From assembly GCA_017857395.1 (NCBI GenBank), contig JAFMDF010000025.1, positions 1 to 54,948 on the forward strand: DNA of 54,948 nt, written 5' to 3'. The notes under the pieces were generated by a model. It saw only the letters and a list, made by a program, of their open reading frames with translations, did no database searches and was not told where the DNA came from. The position numbers and the translations under genes were made by a program. Of the stretch, positions 53,988 to 54,948 are shown in pieces (within the stretch, counting starts at the first letter, position 1; every line of letters begins with the position of its first letter). Source of the stretch: Bacteroidota bacterium (GTDB taxonomy: Bacteria > Bacteroidota > Bacteroidia > Chitinophagales > Saprospiraceae).

Positions 53988-54371
53988 TTATTTAATAATC
54001 ACTTCTTCTGCTATTTCTTTATCTTCTATTGTTACTAAGGTAATTGTAAACGCTCCTTTTCCATAAGTATTCAAATCTACCTCATAAATACTATCTATTG
54101 CTAAATCACCTACGCTATCTTCCATTAGTAATTGACCTGCTTGACTTACAGTTATCTTTGACAATTTGCTACTAACTTCTTTAAAATCAACTAGTAATAT
54201 ATTATTATCTGGGTCTTTATAAAAAATATTCCCTTCTATGTTAATAGTCATTAGTCCACCATAGGTCATATCTATTCCTTGCAATTGTAATTGTGGTAAA
54301 TTCTCACTAAATAACAAACTGGTAAAAGTAGTGATTAGGATCACTGTTAAACATAATGTTAACATCTTCAT
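53988..54371 (-). CDS. Small exported protein
   Basis: 127 aa from the ATG at 54371; an earlier in-frame start at 54470 adds 33 residues containing no signal-peptide improvement. Signal peptide: LTLCLTVILITTFTSLLFSE. The mature part reads IEGNIFYKDPDNNILLVDFK, ITVSQAGQLLMEDSVGD and GKGAFTITLVTIEDKEIAEE. It forms a single beta-sandwich-like unit resembling the modules in the secreted protein at 9723. Not a standard T9SS tail. Unknown function. Confidence 0.7.
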   Translation of the reverse strand: MKMLTLCLTVILITTFTSLLFSENLPQLQLQGIDMTYGGLMTINIEGNIFYKDPDNNILLVDFKEVSSKLSKITVSQAGQLLMEDSVGDLAIDSIYEVDLNTYGKGAFTITLVTIEDKEIAEEVIIK

Positions 54372-54564
54372 CTTTTTTTGCTTTAAAAAATATATTAAAA
54401 TTGTAAGGAGGGGTTGGCATCTTAATAGGGAGCAATAAAATAATCGTTTACTTGTGCTTCTGTATAACACTGATCCTAAATAATCAATTAGTTCTAGTAA
54501 TCTTTTCAGTCCACCTTTCTAAGATATTGCGGTAATAAGTGTCTTGATTTGAATTCAGTAGTAA

Positions 54565-54948
54565 ATGTTTGTGTCTTTAATGCATCGCAATGTTTGTCCG
54601 TACCTGTTTTTAAATGTTTGTTCGTAGCCCTTAATGAACCCTAATGTTTGCCTGTGTTTGTTGTCAAGTGTTTGTTCTAGTTCTCTCTGAGTGTTTGTTC
54701 GTAGCCCTTAATGAATCTTAATGTTTGACTGTGTTTGTTGTTAAGTGTTTGTTCTAGTTCTCTCTGAGTGTTTGTTCGTAGCCCTTAATGAATCCTAATG
54801 TTTGACTGTGTTTGTTGTTAAGTGTTTGTTCTAGTTCTCTCTGAGTGTTTGTTCGTAGCCCTTAATGAATCCTAATGTTTGACTGTGTTTGTTGTTAAGT
54901 GTTTGTTCTAGTTCTCTCTGAGTGTTTGTTCGTAGCCCTTAATGAATC
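54565..54948 (+). repeat. 77-bp tandem repeat array
   Basis: Unit starts GTGTTTGTTCGTAGCCCTTA, period exactly 77 bp, with copies at 54614, 54691, 54768 and 54845 and a fifth cut at the window end (54922-54948). A degenerate partial copy precedes at about 54565. The copies at 54768 and 54845 are identical; divergence rises to the left. Each unit contains four TGTTTG motifs. 77 is not a multiple of three and stop codons occur, so it is non-coding. Confidence 0.92.

Noticed and set aside
54565-54948. CRISPR array
   Set aside because: Tandem units are contiguous with no variable spacers; the 77-bp period is a simple tandem repeat.

Overview
The window comes from an AT-rich member of the Bacteroidota, most likely a Saprospirales/Lewinella-like marine heterotroph. 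This is inferred from gene content, not from any rRNA. The markers are FecI/FecR/TonB-receptor loci with STN and carboxypeptidase-like domains, macroglobulin-type (MG2) surface proteins, glycine-rich RRM proteins, many AraC-type regulators, promoters resembling the Bacteroidota -33/-7 type, and starts with little Shine-Dalgarno signal. I found no rRNA, tRNA, CRISPR array, transposase or prophage.

Layout. 0.1-3.2 kb: oxidative pentose phosphate pair gnd-zwf (minus). 3.6-7.3 kb: a CotH-like exported protein, then a minus-strand ECF sigma / anti-sigma / small outer-membrane barrel locus. 7.5-14.4 kb: a DUF1295 membrane enzyme, an AraC regulator, a small secreted protein, an AhpD-like protein and a secreted GH2 beta-galactosidase. 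14.6-16.7 kb: a large FG-GAP repeat protein with an IPTL-CTERM-like C-terminus. 16.7-27 kb: an accessory region rich in regulators (HxlR, four intact AraC and one broken AraC) with CPBP protease, RsgA and a carboxymuconolactone-decarboxylase-type protein. It holds three composite scars, each made of two truncated unrelated genes. 27-30.3 kb: a GNAT protein, an acidic-repeat lipoprotein and a small membrane protein. 30.3-43.7 kb: two further ECF sigma / FecR / STN-protein loci flanking an M14 metallopeptidase. In one of them the STN protein is fused to a macroglobulin-type MG2 scaffold instead of a beta-barrel. 43.8-48.8 kb: Der GTPase, LuxC-like acyl-CoA reductase, DUF1415 protein and a sodium:solute symporter. 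49-54.9 kb: two tandem RRM proteins, a repeat-helix protein of unknown function, a fatty acid desaturase, a small exported protein and a 77-bp tandem repeat that runs off the window end.

How the genes fit together. Three separate sigma/anti-sigma/envelope-effector loci suggest heavy investment in cell-surface sensing. The AraC genes mostly sit beside the small enzymes or membrane proteins they probably control. Non-coding structure is unusually rich: long near-perfect inverted repeats between genes (some apparently dispersed families), a 48-bp element placed just after two different AraC genes in the same relative orientation, and repeated operator-like boxes between hxlR and the CPBP gene. 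The best candidates for something undescribed are the STN-MG2 fusion locus, the AraC-associated 48-bp element, the composite gene scars, the helix-repeat protein at 51.1 kb and the 77-bp repeat array.
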